From Lumbricus rubellus (taxonomy: Eukaryota; Annelida; Clitellata; Crassiclitellata; Lumbricidae), in NCBI GenBank assembly GCA_945859605.1, contig OX243828.1:27583649-27647648 (forward strand): a stretch of 64,000 nt of DNA, read 5' to 3'. The translations under genes and the position numbers were made by a program. How positions within the stretch are numbered: position 1 is the stretch's first letter; each line of letters starts with the position of its first letter. The notes beneath the pieces were generated by a model. It saw only the letters and a list, made by a program, of their open reading frames with translations, did no database searches and was not told the origin of the DNA. Below, piece by piece: positions 1 through 12,057 of the stretch.

Positions 1-53
1 TCATCATTGCACGACCGCATTTGGTGCTATGTTGAAAATGACTCTGGAAAAGA

Positions 54-170
54 GCGGTTGGAAGAGAAAAGCTGTGAAATTTTTTTTATTGTGAGACAGT
101 CGACTGAAAATGTTTGTCGACTGTCTCATAATAATTATTATTGTTCACAGTTTTTCTCTTCCAACCGAGC
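54..170. repeat. Long imperfect hairpin (MITE-like inverted repeat)
   Basis: Outer arms at about 54-78 and 144-170 are reverse complements over about 25 bases. An inner pair at 92-104 and 116-128 (TGAGACAGTCGAC) is perfect. The whole segment can fold into one long hairpin, as small foldback elements do. I see no clear target-site duplication. Confidence 0.6.
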
Positions 171-271
171 ACACGAAAATGCTCAGATACTATAGTACAC
201 TATTAGTACTCATGCACTAAGTGCTCAAGTACTAAATTCTCTGGTACTGAGCACCCATGTATACTCATAAT

Positions 272-272
<1 letters not shown>

Positions 273-363
<91 letters not shown>
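273..363. repeat. (AAT)n microsatellite
   Basis: About 90 bases of TAA/AAT units with one TAATGATAAT interruption. Confidence 0.95.
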
Positions 364-370
364 GTGAACA

Positions 371-890
371 TTAAGTGAACATACACTAAGTATTTCTTTA
401 CTAGGTACTAAACAGTAATTATATATAAGTATATAGGATGACCGGCATGCATGGACGGAGATGCGTTTTGTCTACACACATAGGTCTACACAGACTCTAA
501 TCATGACAATCTAGTAGTTGCGAAGCTTGTGAAGTAGCAATGCAACAAAAATCAGGATGAGCATTGAGCAGCCATCCATCCGCATTCGTAGATTAGATTT
601 GCAGACGATTCGTCATTCTCGTCGTCGTGTGTTTCAAACGACCAATGCACTTCCGCTGCTTTTGTTGGCAATAGACCGATCGATGAGAAGGAAATGTGAA
701 TGAGTATGAGATGAGAAGGATGCATCGGAGCGAAAGAAATAATACTCACGTGCAAAATTAAATTAAGACTACAAGGACTTAGAAGATGAGGCGGATGTCA
801 TTTTGCAACACGACGCATTAACAATCGACAAACACGGACAGAAACACACATGTGACAATACAAAGAAAGACACATACACACAGTGTATCA
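371..890. other. Intergenic, no gene seen
   Basis: Unique-looking AT-rich sequence. Short open frames on both strands have no splice context or recognisable product. Confidence 0.5.
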
Positions 891-894
891 GGGA

Positions 895-966
895 GACAGG
901 CAGACAGGCAGACAGACAGATGGACAGGCAGGCAGGCAGGCAGGCAGGCAGACAGACAGACAGACA
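895..966. repeat. (CAGA/CAGG)n tetranucleotide repeat
   Basis: Alternating CAGA and CAGG units. The same motif recurs at 3750-3772 and 3964-4017. Confidence 0.9.
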
Positions 967-1263
967 CACGACGGAATAATGACAAGAAAGGATGTGTGAA
1001 AGAATGCGCTTTACATGCAAGATCCGCAAAAAACTGTGTCGCGCAAATAAGATTGCATTTAAATTAGGGTCAATGTAGAACAGGTTTTTTTTAGCATGCT
1101 TGCAGTTTTATACTAAATTAGCTTTAAATTGTTCATTTTCATCCGATTGGGAATAAGTTAGAATCGATGATGGGATAGGATAGAATAGAAGGGATTGTCC
1201 AGTGATGGAAATTCCTTAGAAACAACCTTAATCTGGAGTCAATAGTCTGCTTTGTTGAATCAT

Positions 1264-1373
1264 CTCGTGAGGTGGATAAGGGCCTGCGAGAGTAAAGGCT
1301 CAAGACTCCTCCCTCCCCCTCTGCTGAGACGATTACTCTTTAGAGACCTTGACACAAAGTTCTTCCGTCACAA
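1264..1373. repeat. Direct repeat, copy 1 (partner at 2069-2169)
   Basis: Roughly 100 bases matching 2069-2169 imperfectly. Both share ACTCTTT, GACCTTGACA and TTCGTCACAA-type blocks. The pair flanks the LINE remnant at 1541-1897, so the unit may belong to the same retroelement or its insertion target. Confidence 0.6.
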
Positions 1374-1540
1374 AATTGAAACTCGGAATGGCTATAGACT
1401 GTCTCGATGAGGCAATAGAAGGGCATGCATTGCAGCAAATAATGTCTTTCTGATCTTCAGAGCTTTATTTAGGCTTCTGCGATTGATTGTATGCCATGTA
1501 TTTTAAGCCATGTACTAAAAATCTTATGGCGAATCCACTT

Positions 1541-1897
1541 TCAACGTTCTATCAATAAAACCAACAATTTCCAACAATTATATTCACCTGTATTTTCGGC
1601 TCTTCGATCCTCGGCCATACGAACAACAACATTCAGCAATATCCAACTCAATTTTCTCTTTCTAATGATGTCTTCCATATCTTCTTCTTGCCCCGTCTTC
1701 TCTCTTATGAGCCTGTTTGTTATCTTGTCTGGCCACGGTACACGTAGAATCCCTCTTAGCCACCTGCGTATGCAAGTGTGTATGGTCTGTACACTGACTG
1801 TACATGTATGCAGTCTGTACACTGCTTCAAGGAACTCAGCCGTCGACAACATGTATAACAATAATTCATCACGAGCTGACATCGAAGGTCCGCCCAC
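1541..1897 (-). pseudogene. Decayed LINE reverse transcriptase, C-terminal fragment
   Basis: The minus-strand frame contains a segment typical of the C-terminal part of non-LTR retrotransposon reverse transcriptases: an R-R-W-L-R-x-I-L-R core, then W-x-D-x-I-T-N, an R-x-x-T-G-Q block, and I-I-R-K-R-x-L-x-W...V-R-M-A-x-D-R-R. The usual W-x-G-H-V-x-R-M motif is damaged to W-I-L-L-N-V-V-V-R-M. The first 40 residues look unrelated. The catalytic palm with its YADD-type motif is absent, so this is a truncated dead copy. A second LINE fragment lies at 14142-14668. Confidence 0.7.
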
Positions 1898-2068
1898 CTA
1901 TCCTGTCCACCCCCTTTTCGATTGCTTTATTGTCCTGATCCACTTCAGACCAAATACATCTGACATCTGGCTGGTGGATAGTCTGTCACTCGATCTGACA
2001 CGACAGATGTTGTTGTCTGTGATGTCAACTTTCAACTCTGTGGGGCAGGGTAGCCGGTTCGTTACAGC

Positions 2069-2169
2069 TCTCGTCTGGTAAGGGCTTCTGAGAGACTCAG
2101 GACTCATACTCCCCTTCTGCTGAAGCGGTTACTCTTTTGGGACCTTGACATAAAGTTCTTTCGTCACAA
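2069..2169. repeat. Direct repeat, copy 2 (partner at 1264-1373)
   Basis: Imperfect copy of the 1264-1373 unit in the same orientation. Confidence 0.6.
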
Positions 2170-3265
2170 TTACTTTTGCGCCAACAACCAAGAACCGATG
2201 CCTTCTCGTCATTGTATTTATTCATAATTGATGCATATTAATAATAATATCATCACTACCGATCATCATAGATTTATAATCGCAATCTCCAGATTTCTTA
2301 AGTGCCACTTAAAAACCAAACGCAGGGTAATAGTAATAAGGGCGCCTCACATACTAGACTAAGTACCCCACTTAATCACGAGCGCTATGTCTAGTCAGCA
2401 GGGTTGTCCAAAAGAGTCGCTAGTCCAAAGAGGTCGTGATAATATTATGATGGAAACAACTCTCCCTGGTGAGTCATGTATTTTACACACCTCGGAGAAG
2501 TGACTACAGCTTTGGTGCTCGGATGAAAGACGATCATAGACCGTGTTACAAACGCTGAGGATGATAAGGCTGCAGTGTTTTCAACACAAAAAGCGGTGGA
2601 TAATCCTGAGAGGAGGAGGTTGTAGTGTCGCGAGAGGATCATGGCAGTCAAGCTTGGTGATAAGTTCATGCATGACTAGATCTATTGTGCTATTTTTGTG
2701 TTGAGATTCAACGAAACTAGTATCCCAACCATCTCTCATTTCTCATTCACACACGGAACACAATAATACACAGATTTTGCTTTCCGACCAGCAGCAGTGC
2801 CACCGACATCAGTCGCATTGTAGTTGCGCTTCAATGAACAGATGCCGGAAGTAATTATCTCAACGTTATAGCTCAGTGATCGGTCATAACTCACCTTCGT
2901 TTCTCAACCCCCACGTCACTCTTTCACCAGCTCAATGTATGCAGACATGCAGATGAATAGATGTATGCATGCATGCATGTATGTATGTATGTTCGTGTAT
3001 GTGCATATTATGATGACAATTGATTTAGCGCCTTTATCTACACCTTGCTAGACATGGACCACGTATATAATTATATCTGATAAACTAAACAGGCAATGTC
3101 TTCAATCAATCAACGTCGGTAGTAGACATACGCTGATCGTTGTCTGTTTAGAAACTTTAATCGAATTTGCAAATATGTTTAGAGTAGAATCATTAAATAA
3201 GTCTTGGATGGAATCATGTCTAAGACACGAAAAGGAGAGATAATAATGGATGCATAATACATAAT
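2170..3265. other. Intergenic, no gene seen
   Basis: No supported coding exon. It holds a short (ATGT)n run at about 2965-3000. Confidence 0.5.
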
Positions 3266-3335
3266 TGTAATTGTAATTGTAATTGAACATTTATATAGCG
3301 CCGCTCACAGATTCAGTAGCGCTCCCGACCTTAGT
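3266..3335 (-). repeat. SINE 3' tail fragment with (TAATTG)n
   Basis: A TAATTG hexamer run is followed by a TTATATAGCGCC block. The same tail motif recurs at about 12060/12490, 19010, 33850, 37445 and 62285 and fits the 3' end of a minus-strand SINE. Confidence 0.5.
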
Positions 3336-4960
3336 TAGCACATGTATGTATAATAAGGTCTGCATGTATTAGGCCTATTGTCTACATGCATTGTATGTAT
3401 AATAATGGATGCATGTATGTTTTGTAGCAAAATAATTCCAAGCAAACGGAACAGTCTCTTGGTTGAAAATATCAGTCAAATTCCCTCATCTGTTGTATCT
3501 ATTCTTTTCAAGCGTAATTCTATGATTTATCGCGTGCTGTGCTTTCATTTCTAAGCATATACCGTTTCCATGGCAATAGACCACCATGGTTGTTGTCGCG
3601 AATCGATGTCGCGTTATATCCTTTATTAACGCAAATAACTTGTCTGCTATGATGACAGGTCGTCGTTGACAACCCTGGCACTTCGGAAATAGAATGTCAT
3701 GATATGCGGCGGGGTCAAAGGATGGACAGATGGATAATTAGAGAGACAGGCAGACAGACAAACAGACAGGCTGGTGAAGCTGTTACATGTGAATATATAG
3801 AAATGGTCAACGAAGAAAGAAAGACATAATATTTGAAGAGGGTTTGAGTATAGTCAGAATGTTTAGAACTGCAGATACTGCAGGCGAATGTGGAAGACGA
3901 GAAATAAAACTAATTGATGGAGAGATATCATCGATGGAAATACGGAAAGAAAGGACACGTGGAAGACAGACAGACAGACAGACAAATAGACAAACAGACA
4001 GACAGATAGACAGACAGTTTGTTGGCATGAGGAAATAACGAATAAAATCTTCATGGTGGTAAAATGATGAAGAAAATAGAAGATAAACTGCGTTTAAAAC
4101 GATACTAACCTCTGTCTCTTTCAACTGAGCACATCTGGGTTAATACACTGACAGAATAATAATTCTACAAGTCCATAATGATGAACAACTCACGAAGATC
4201 CATAGTCTATCGTTTGATCCTTCGACGATCGCTCCTCTTCTTCCCCTGCTATCGCTTGAAAAATAGAGGCTGACAGTCAAGACATAGAATTCAATGGACA
4301 AATGTTTGTATGTTAAATGCATGCACTTCTTTTATCGACTGACAACGTACGCTGTTGCTGCTGTTTCCAACGTATAAACCACTGAGGAAGAGGAAGAAGA
4401 AGAAGAACACGGTCCGTCGGATGATGACTCAGGGTCAACGAGTCGCCTGTCATGAGCCAAACCAGCGTTTGTTTTAAACCTAAAACAAGTCTCTGAGTCT
4501 TGTAGAATCTGATCACTCTCTTTCCTTGCTCTGTGTGCTGCTAAAACCGTGCAGCACACAAGTTGTCTTCACTGGCGAACGAAGACAATGAAGAACTAGC
4601 TTCTGTTCCAGCGATCAATAGCCATCTCGTTGTTAATATGGAAGGTAGATAGCAAGACTTAGTGCAGAAGAAGGCTACAGTCCTTTGTTAGGAGGCCATG
4701 TCTTGCAGGTGTATACATACGAACAAGTTTTACGATGAGCCGTTTCTCTCAACAACCTCGATGGTCAAACATTGGCAACATTTGCCATTCTGCATAACAA
4801 CAGTTGCTGTATGCAATGCGGATTTTTAAGGCTCGCTTCATTCTCGTTTCCGGTCACGTGTCTGGGTGAGGAGCGAGAATCTCGTTGGTCGCGAGATGTC
4901 GCCGGATAATCACCGATGTTGTCGTCAGATATGCAGACGACAGGCAGCAGCGTCTAGAGA
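3336..4960. other. Intergenic, no gene seen
   Basis: Contains two (CAGA)n patches (3750-3772 and 3964-4017) and a short GAA/GAG run near 4385-4410. No exon could be supported. Confidence 0.5.
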
Positions 4961-5108
4961 AGGAAGAGGAGAAGGAAGAGGAGAGGGAAGAGGAGACGAA
5001 AGAGGAGAGGGAAGAGGAGAGGGAAGAGGAGAGGGAAGAGGAGAGGGAAGAGGAGAGGAGAAGGAAGAAGAGAAGTAAGAGGAGAAGGAAGAGGAGAAGG
5101 AAGAGTGG
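4961..5108. repeat. Purine-rich GAAGAGGAGAGG minisatellite
   Basis: About 150 bases of nearly pure purine on the plus strand built from GGAAGAGGAGA-type units. The charged open frames across it are artefacts of the repeat. Confidence 0.9.
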
Positions 5109-5319
5109 AGGAGGGAGGGTGGTCTGCTGCGTGTAGTCTCAGACGATGGTTGAAGAGACGTTTGAGGTGGAAGTGGGGGGTTGAGGTGGGGTGGAGATGG
5201 GGGGAGGGTGGAAGCGGCCACGTGATGAATGGATGACCAACACCTCGACACATAGACATATACAATTGTACATGTACAGCAAGCAACAGCGTCGCTCGAT
5301 AGAATCTATGCGTCAGCCT

Positions 5320-5425
5320 ACCTCCCTCCCTCCTTCCCTCCCTCCCTCTCTCCCTCCTTCCCTCCCTCCCTCCATCCCTCCCTCCCTCGCTCCCTCTCTT
5401 CCTCGCTCCCTCTCTTCCTCCTTCT
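5320..5425. repeat. Pyrimidine-rich (CCCT/CTTC)n tract
   Basis: About 100 bases of CCTCCCTC-type repeat on the plus strand. With the purine tract at 4961-5108 it forms an inverted purine/pyrimidine pair about 210 bases apart. Confidence 0.9.
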
Positions 5426-5592
5426 TCCATTTCCACCTCCTCATTGCCTTCATCTCACCTTCCATACGCTTTCTGCATCCTTGTCTTTCTCTTCCTGAAT
5501 GTCCGTCTCTGTCTTCACTTTCTATCCAGCTCCTTTGTTTCCCCTGTGTGTGTGTGTGTGTGCGCGTGTGTGTTTGTCCTTCCTCCCAACTC

Positions 5593-6796
5593 CTCCCCCT
5601 CAGTGGCGGCGCTACGCCATTGCATGGCAGGGCAAATGCCCTACCAAAAAAGCCTTTTCCCTACCTGTTGCTCTAGTCGTTGCCCTGCCAGAAATTTTTC
5701 CCTGCCAGAATTTGTTCAGGCATATTGTTTATTACCGTTCACGTCCGTCCGCTCTCTGGAATGAAATAATTCATTCTGGATGGCAATAGTTCTGGAAGAG
5801 AAAAATTATGGCAGGGCAATAGTTCTAGCAGAGAAACACTCTGTCAGAGCAAAAATTCTGACAGGAAAAAAGTTCTGACAGGGAAAACGTCTTGCAGGGA
5901 AAAAGTTTTGACAGGGAAAAATTCAGACAGGCCAAACATTCTAATAGGGCAAAATTCTGGCAGAAAAATTTCTGGAAGGCAAAAATTCTGGCAGGACAAA
6001 ATTCTGGCATGGCAAAAGTTGTGGCAGCGTAAAAGTTCTGGCAGGAAAAATTCTGGCATGGAAAAAATTCTGGCAGGGATTTGCCTGTATTGAAATGTCG
6101 AAACGGTTTATTTCCGCGAAGAGCTATAATTTCTCTGCGTCACCATGCAGATTATAAATTATTCGAGAATTGACAACGTAAGATCTTGATTGTGAAGTTT
6201 CAAATTAAAATTAGTGGAACAAAATACATGTAGCAGAACCATTTCACATTGAATTTCACTATAAATACAATGTATATTGCAATGCTCAGTGCGCATGCAG
6301 AATATTCATGCGTTGTAAATACAATGGTCCAGTAACTAAAATAAACCAGAAATTTGCCCCCTCCCCATAAAAAGAAACCCAGACGAAAGTCAAACAATCC
6401 AGATCCAGTAGAAAACACAGCTGTGGCATCACTTTATAGCGAACAAGGTATCCAGAGCCGGGAAAAAAATGTGGGGTCCTGTTTGGAAAATTTGTTGCGG
6501 GATCTTCGGCCAAAAGTTTTTATGACATTTTTTCAGTCGTTTGGTCGAAATTTCGGCAGAATATATGCTACCAATTGTTTCCTTTAAAATAAATTGCATG
6601 TGTGAGGCCCCTAAAGTGTGGCCAAACATGTTGAACATGCCTTAATCTGGCCCTGACGTCGGTAGTGCCAAAATTATAAGCTTATGTAAGCCTGTGCTAC
6701 CAAGCACGCGACTCGAGCTCTGCCCTGGTTACTTGTGTGACTGCCCTGGTTATGCCCTGGCTACAAAAAGGGTCTGGCGCCGCCACTGCTCCCCCT
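5593..6796. mobile_element. Non-autonomous hAT-type transposon with 8-bp TSD
   Basis: The element proper is 5601-6788 (1188 bp). The left end CAGTGGCGGCGC and right end GCGCCGCCACTG are exact reverse complements. Both sides carry the same 8-base duplication CTCCCCCT (5593-5600 and 6789-6796). An 8-bp TSD and CAGxG ends are hallmarks of the hAT superfamily. No transposase frame is present, so it depends on an enzyme from elsewhere. Bases 5780-6080 are an irregular tandem array of 14-17 base units built around TTCTGGCAGGG and AAAATTCTGGCA. Confidence 0.9.
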
Positions 6797-8210
6797 TCAG
6801 CACTGCAGCCGGCGCTTGGTCACACGACACGAAGACTCTGACTGCATTTATGTATAAACAATAAGTAAAAATCTACTCGTATTTGCGATCGTATGCTTAT
6901 GTCGTCGACATTCTGTTCATTGTTTTTTCAATGAATTTGATCGGTTGAGATCCTACGTACACCACCATGCACCACTTCTTCCCGTTTGAATGGACGCCAA
7001 TTGGCCAAAGCCATTGTCGCCCTCCTCCTTTATCCAGGCTTGGGACTGGCACTGGCAGATTGCAAGCAGTGGCCGAGTTGCTTCCGGGTCATTCGAAGAC
7101 ACGGACATTCATAGCGAGAGATGAAAAAATCAGGCAACATTTTCAAATTTCCATCATTCATTTATTATTTAATCCGAGCGTTATTTTATTATTCTACATA
7201 GGCCTAACTCACTTTTTTCTCTCTGGATATCAGTTGGTGCCAGAAAAACTCAAACATCTGAAAAATCATTCTGAATTTCGAGCTCAACGCAGACACAAAC
7301 TTCTCGAATGCAAGAAGACGACACTAAATTCAGTGGTAGCCTAATGGTCTCCACATTATAGTAAGGCTAAGTGTAGGCCTATCAATGCAAGCACCACAAT
7401 GCAAGGGGCTGATCTTGGCCTTGGACCAGTCACCAGTCCTGTCTGACCTTGATAACGGAATTGAAAAACTATTATAGGCCTATCGATTATAAAGATGGCG
7501 GTAGAATTTTCATAATTAGCCTATACGCTGACTGCTGCCATCTGGTGATTCCTGAATCTAACAATTACACTTCCTATGCAGAACTTTAATATCTTGTTTG
7601 CAGTAGGCTAAGCACAGACTAGCCACAGACCGTTGTTTTATTTTGCGATGAAGAATAGAAAAATAAACTGCCTAGGCCTACTAGTCTAACAGGTTCTAAC
7701 GGAAACATGATCCTGTCTCTGTCAAAGAAAAAGTCTCCCTGAGAAAATTTGTCTAAAGGAACCTGTTGTTTCAGAATATGTCCAATGCGAACAATTCATT
7801 CTAAACAGGTTAGTCTATGGAAATTCTGTTTTGAAACAAGTCGATCAAGGATCTAAAGGTACCTTTTAAGAGGTGCCATGGTAGCCTACCCTGTTGCAGG
7901 ATACAGATCGCAAGTCCATCATCACTGTGCATTGTTCTAAATTTCGTCTGTCATTATCAATTATTTTATCCTATTCTTTATTAAATTCGCGTCTTAGACC
8001 TCTGTTGCACTGATGTCGATATCTAGAGCATTTGAATTTATGTCATTGTATGATGACGTCATTTTTTCTGAATATTAAGCGTAAATTTTGAATTCCTGCT
8101 TATTAATTTTTCCGAATGTTTAAGCCACGACGGCCTTAACGAAAAGAAATTATATTTATGACAGATTCAGTTACTTCTAAGAAATTACTGTTGGGAAATA
8201 GTTTACATTC
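6797..8210. other. Intergenic / upstream of the three-exon gene
   Basis: No coding exon or repeat array is supported. The palindrome TAGGCCTA and its truncated forms recur between 7195 and 7680. The last few hundred bases should include the promoter of the gene starting at 8211, but I see no definite TATA box. Confidence 0.4.
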
Positions 8211-8415
8211 ATGAAAGACTCGAAAGAGAAACCGCATTTCACCAGTTTGCCCGACGAAAACGAGGGCGACTCTCAGTCGCGCTCGTCCGAGGGGTCAACT
8301 GAGCCATCGGCAAGTAAGAAAGTCGGCGATAGATCTTCTACGAAATACTTGCAAACTATTCCAGTACATGCAAAGGAGAACAAACCTGGTCCACCACGGA
8401 TGTCGCGAGACAAGT
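8211..8415 (+). CDS. Exon 1 of the three-exon gene (residues 1-68)
   Basis: Starts at ATG 8211 and ends at the donor AAGT/GTAAGA in phase 1. It encodes a hydrophilic N-terminus rich in Ser, Glu, Asp and Lys, ending in a Pro-Arg-Met-Ser-Arg-Asp-Lys stretch. Confidence 0.75.
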
Positions 8416-11186
8416 GTAAGATGTTTTATTTTATTTCTTACCATAATATTATTGAGCCTTTAGGCATATCTAGTAAGCAGCACTTCTGAATAAGATTGTG
8501 CACTGCAAATACGATAGCTTTTGTGGCGCTTTAGTAAATGTTTGGAGTTTACGATTACGAAACAAAGCGCTAAATAATTCTGATTCGTTACTGTTGTTAG
8601 TTAGATAAATTCCACGTAGGCCTATAGGCCCTGGTATGGGTCTATAGGCAAATTAGGCCATAGACATGCCTAAAATGCGGTTCAATTAATTATTGAACAA
8701 GCAGTTCATCAGTTAGCACATTGATGATCAGATCACTAGAATAATTATTATTATTTTATCATGTCCTTACAGCCTACAGGGGGATTGATAGATTAAGAAC
8801 ATAGCATGGGTCCGTGAAAGAAGCAAAAATAGGTTTCCATCCGACGTTCTATAGCTTAGGCCTACAGCTCTTCAAATGTTGTGCTATCTTTTGGTAGACC
8901 TAGTTTAGGCTAGTCGGACCAGACGGTGCATGATGGACTGACATGGACCGTACAGTCTCAAGGACATTTTATTTGCACAGGACTGGAATCTTATTTAACG
9001 ACATTGTGCAAATTTTTTATATGCATTTCAAAGCCAATAATTATGTTCACTCATTACCACTCCAGAATTACCCTTCTCTTGGGAGTCCTGGCACCTCCTC
9101 AGGGTTTGCCTTCTGCCTCCCCCCATCACCTAGTTCGTGTATGCGGTGGATTATCATAGCCTGAGTTTTCATGTGATTGCTCATTGTTCAAGTTAAGATT
9201 ATATCTTGCAACCCACTCACTTACATCGTCCAGTTCGACTCTGATCGTGCATGTCGACTGCTGAGGATGGCATTAAGAATTAAATTATCATCAGCATACT
9301 TAAACATTCGTATCGGCGATTTGCTTAGACCTTCGATCTCCATAGTTATCGCCAGTTACCTACGAGAGCAGCTTCAGCAGGAGGCTTTTGGCTTATAGGA
9401 GAACTTTGCATATTCTGATGGTTTAAACTGCATTGTGTATTAATAAATCTGCTTAATAGAAACTCATGCAGCGCGATGGCGTTAAATTCTTGCGTTGAAA
9501 GATGAGAAAGGCTAGCCTGATGATGGGTTATAATCCTGAGGAAGATGGACGATGCCAGTTATATATAAAAGACTAATTTGGCCAGTCTTGCTTACAATGC
9601 TTAGGATGAAAACAGGATAGCTTTCACAATTAAAAAAATCTTGTTAGAAACACAAACAAACGCGTTTTATCTATATTACACTGTATTGTAAAGATAAGAT
9701 AAGAATATTCTTTAATTCACCAAAGTTCTGCTAACCGCATTTTGGTTTACAGTTCGACCATCACAGTTGACCATTTTTAAAGCGCTTCTCTCAGCGACAT
9801 CCTTTCAGAAGAGCTCCCAGTGCACGCGTGTGACCCCGAGAGAAATGGCAGGACTTGAGAAGATAGAAAGATGAAGAAAAACTAACAGAGCGAGTGACGG
9901 AATGATGGGGAGGGGGAGAGTCCACTCCATAGATTTGGAATTATTATTATGCAGGAACATATATTAATTTTGTAGAATTAATTAATAACTTTACTGCAGA
10001 TAAGACGATGCAACGACAGGAGCTTATCGACCACCATCTCACTCTGAGTGGACAGAGAGAGGCGCTCGTGGCTCAGATGAACAATGTTTCCAACGTTGTT
10101 CTCGAGCTGGCCGAGGCTTATCACGATCTGAATAGTCGGACGTGTGTTCCAAGATACTTCTGCGAGCTGGATCTGCTCATCCAGGTGTCGCTGGCTGCCT
10201 ACGAGAGGCGACAGAAAAACATGAGCCATGCGGCGAAAGAATGGGCTGGACTTCTCAGCAAGGAAGCTATTGAAAAGAAACGAAAGAGAACCACGATTAT
10301 CGCAGAACAACCTAAGAGAAGGTTCACCGACTTATACGGTATAGCGCTATAAAAGCACACACGTTCACTCATTCATTAACACACTCACTCTATCATTTAC
10401 TCATTTATTAACTTGCTAATTCATTCACTCTCTCGCTCACTTGCTTGCTCATTTATTAGCTTGCTAATTCATTGATTCACTGACTCTCATTCATTCATTA
10501 GCTCACTCACTAACGAATCCATTCACTTACTCCCTCACTTTGTTCACTTATTTATGAGTTCATTTACTTTTTACTCACTCATTCACTCATGCATTCATCG
10601 ACTTACTCCCTAACTTGCTCACTCAATAATTAAATTGCATGTTGTTCATTAGATCACTGACGCATTCATTGACTTAGCCTACTCCCTCATTTGCTAATTT
10701 CACAGTCACTTGCTCACTCACTCTCACTTACTCACTGTCACTTACTCATTTGTTCACTCACTCTCACTTGCTCACTCACCCTCACTTATTCACTCACTCT
10801 CACTTACTCACTCTCACTTACTCACTCTCACTTACTCACTCACACTTGCTCACTCACTCTCACTTGCTCACTCGCGCACTCACTCATTCACTCATTTATT
10901 CACTCACTCGCTCATTCACTTACTCATTGGTTGATCGGTCAATTGTCTGACGACCATTGTTTGCACTGCAGACATTCCGCTGCCTCGGTTGAGACACGAG
11001 GTGGGTGACCTGCAATCAGACATCGAAGTCTACCGTCGACGGATTGATATTGACGACCGCAAGATCAATCTGATGGGGGAGAGATGGGCGGAGGACAGGA
11101 AGAAGTTGGGATGCTTTCGATACTTCTACCTCAGACAAATCATCGACTCTGCCATCACTGACTACAGGATCGACTATCACACATGA
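8211..11186 (+). CDS. Three-exon gene for a 252-residue charged, helical protein of unknown family
   Basis: Coding exons are 8211-8415, 10000-10338 and 10972-11186, total 759 bases including the TGA stop. Both introns are GT-AG, both are phase 1, and the three pieces join into one uninterrupted frame. The ATG at 8211 is preceded by an in-frame TAG at 8199, which supports it as the true start. Residues 1-68 are Ser/Glu/Lys-rich and probably disordered. Residues 72-160 are rich in Leu, Ala, Glu and Gln with heptad-like spacing and look alpha-helical. Basic patches E-K-K-R-K-R (160-165) and P-K-R-R (173-176) could be nuclear signals. The C-terminal part (182-252) is again helical and charged. 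No signal peptide or membrane segment is seen. I do not recognise the family. A polyadenylation signal follows at 11376. Confidence 0.75.
8416..9999. other. Intron 1 of the three-exon gene
   Basis: 1584 bases bounded by GTAAGA and TTACTGCAG. Mostly unique AT-rich sequence with TAGGCCTA-type words and no clear transposon. Confidence 0.7.
10000..10338 (+). CDS. Exon 2 of the three-exon gene (residues 69-181)
   Basis: The acceptor TTACTGCAG ends at 9999 and the donor GTATAG starts at 10339, both phase 1. The ATG at 10008 is internal (residue 72). The exon carries the longest helical stretch and both basic clusters. Coding character is strong compared with the flanking intron repeats. Confidence 0.8.
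10345..10935. repeat. Degenerate (ACTC/ATTC)n microsatellite in intron 2
   Basis: Nearly all of intron 2 (10339-10971) is a drifting tetranucleotide array of CACT, CATT and TACT units. It ends just before the exon 3 acceptor at 10970-10971. Confidence 0.9.
10972..11186 (+). CDS. Exon 3 of the three-exon gene (residues 182-252, stop)
   Basis: The acceptor TTGCACTGCAG ends at 10971. The exon continues the frame from exon 2 in phase 1 and ends with TGA at 11184-11186. It encodes a charged segment with many Asp, Arg and Ile and a distinctive F-R-Y-F-Y-L-R near the end. Confidence 0.8.
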
Positions 11187-11204
11187 AGAATGAAGCACTG
11201 CATC

Positions 11205-11303
11205 ATCTTCATATCTGCATCTTCATATCTGCATCTTCATATCTGCATCTTCATATCTGCATCTTCATATCTGCATCTTCATATCTGCATCATAATATCT
11301 GCA
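11205..11303. repeat. 14-bp tandem repeat (CATCTTCATATCTG) in the 3' UTR
   Basis: About seven copies of a 14-base unit lie 20 bases after the stop codon and before the AATAAA, so they should be part of the mature transcript. Confidence 0.9.
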
Positions 11304-11375
11304 TGACGATGGCGCTTCTATATTTTCATACACAACGATGCATATAACGATGCATGAAGCGCGATGCACAGACGA

Positions 11376-11381
11376 AATAAA
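11376..11381 (+). promoter_or_regulatory. AATAAA polyadenylation signal of the three-exon gene
   Basis: Canonical hexamer 190 bases after the stop codon at 11186. Confidence 0.6.
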
Positions 11382-12057
11382 CTGCATGTATAGGCCTATA
11401 TTGTGATGTTGATATATTCGTGAACGTTCTGGAGGACCTCTGCATGATAACGAATCCATTGTACAATGTACACATACATGTATAATACTCGTGAATAGGA
11501 TACATAGTGAATATGATACTTAGAAACGCAGAAGTGCGTGCGCACATTTGCGTGCAAATAATTAGTGCAGCTTTGTGTCAATTATAGGTTATTATACGCA
11601 GTCCATAGCACTGCTGGACGCCACTGAAATGCTCTGGTTTAAGGGTGGGGAGAGCCCGGAGAGGCAGTGACGATTGATATACAAATAGGATTCGAGGCGT
11701 TGTTCTATATAATTAATTATATGGACTTGTATTAGCTAAAATATATAACACATGTTCAGGGGCGCCGTTAGGCGTACGCACGTACGCAAGTGCGTACAGC
11801 GCGGAAAGGCAAAAAATATTTTTTTTCACAAATTGCAAATTTATTATAAGCGATGAAATTCTATTGAAATTTTATAATCTATAGAATATACTTACTTCCT
11901 TACTGACTTACACTCTAATAGAGAGCCATCTTGGCATTGAGCGTCTTATAGCCGCCTAGGCCCTAGAGGTCTATGGATCCTGGGATTCCTGGATGTAAAA
12001 CCGTTAAAACTTTTTTTTAAATTTAATTTTTGTTTGTATGTGTTTCTATTTGCACTT

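Noticed and set aside
10008..10352. Separate single-exon gene starting at ATG 10008
   Set aside because: The frame fits exactly as exon 2 of the 8211-11186 gene, with an acceptor ending at 9999 and a donor at 10339. The ATG is internal.
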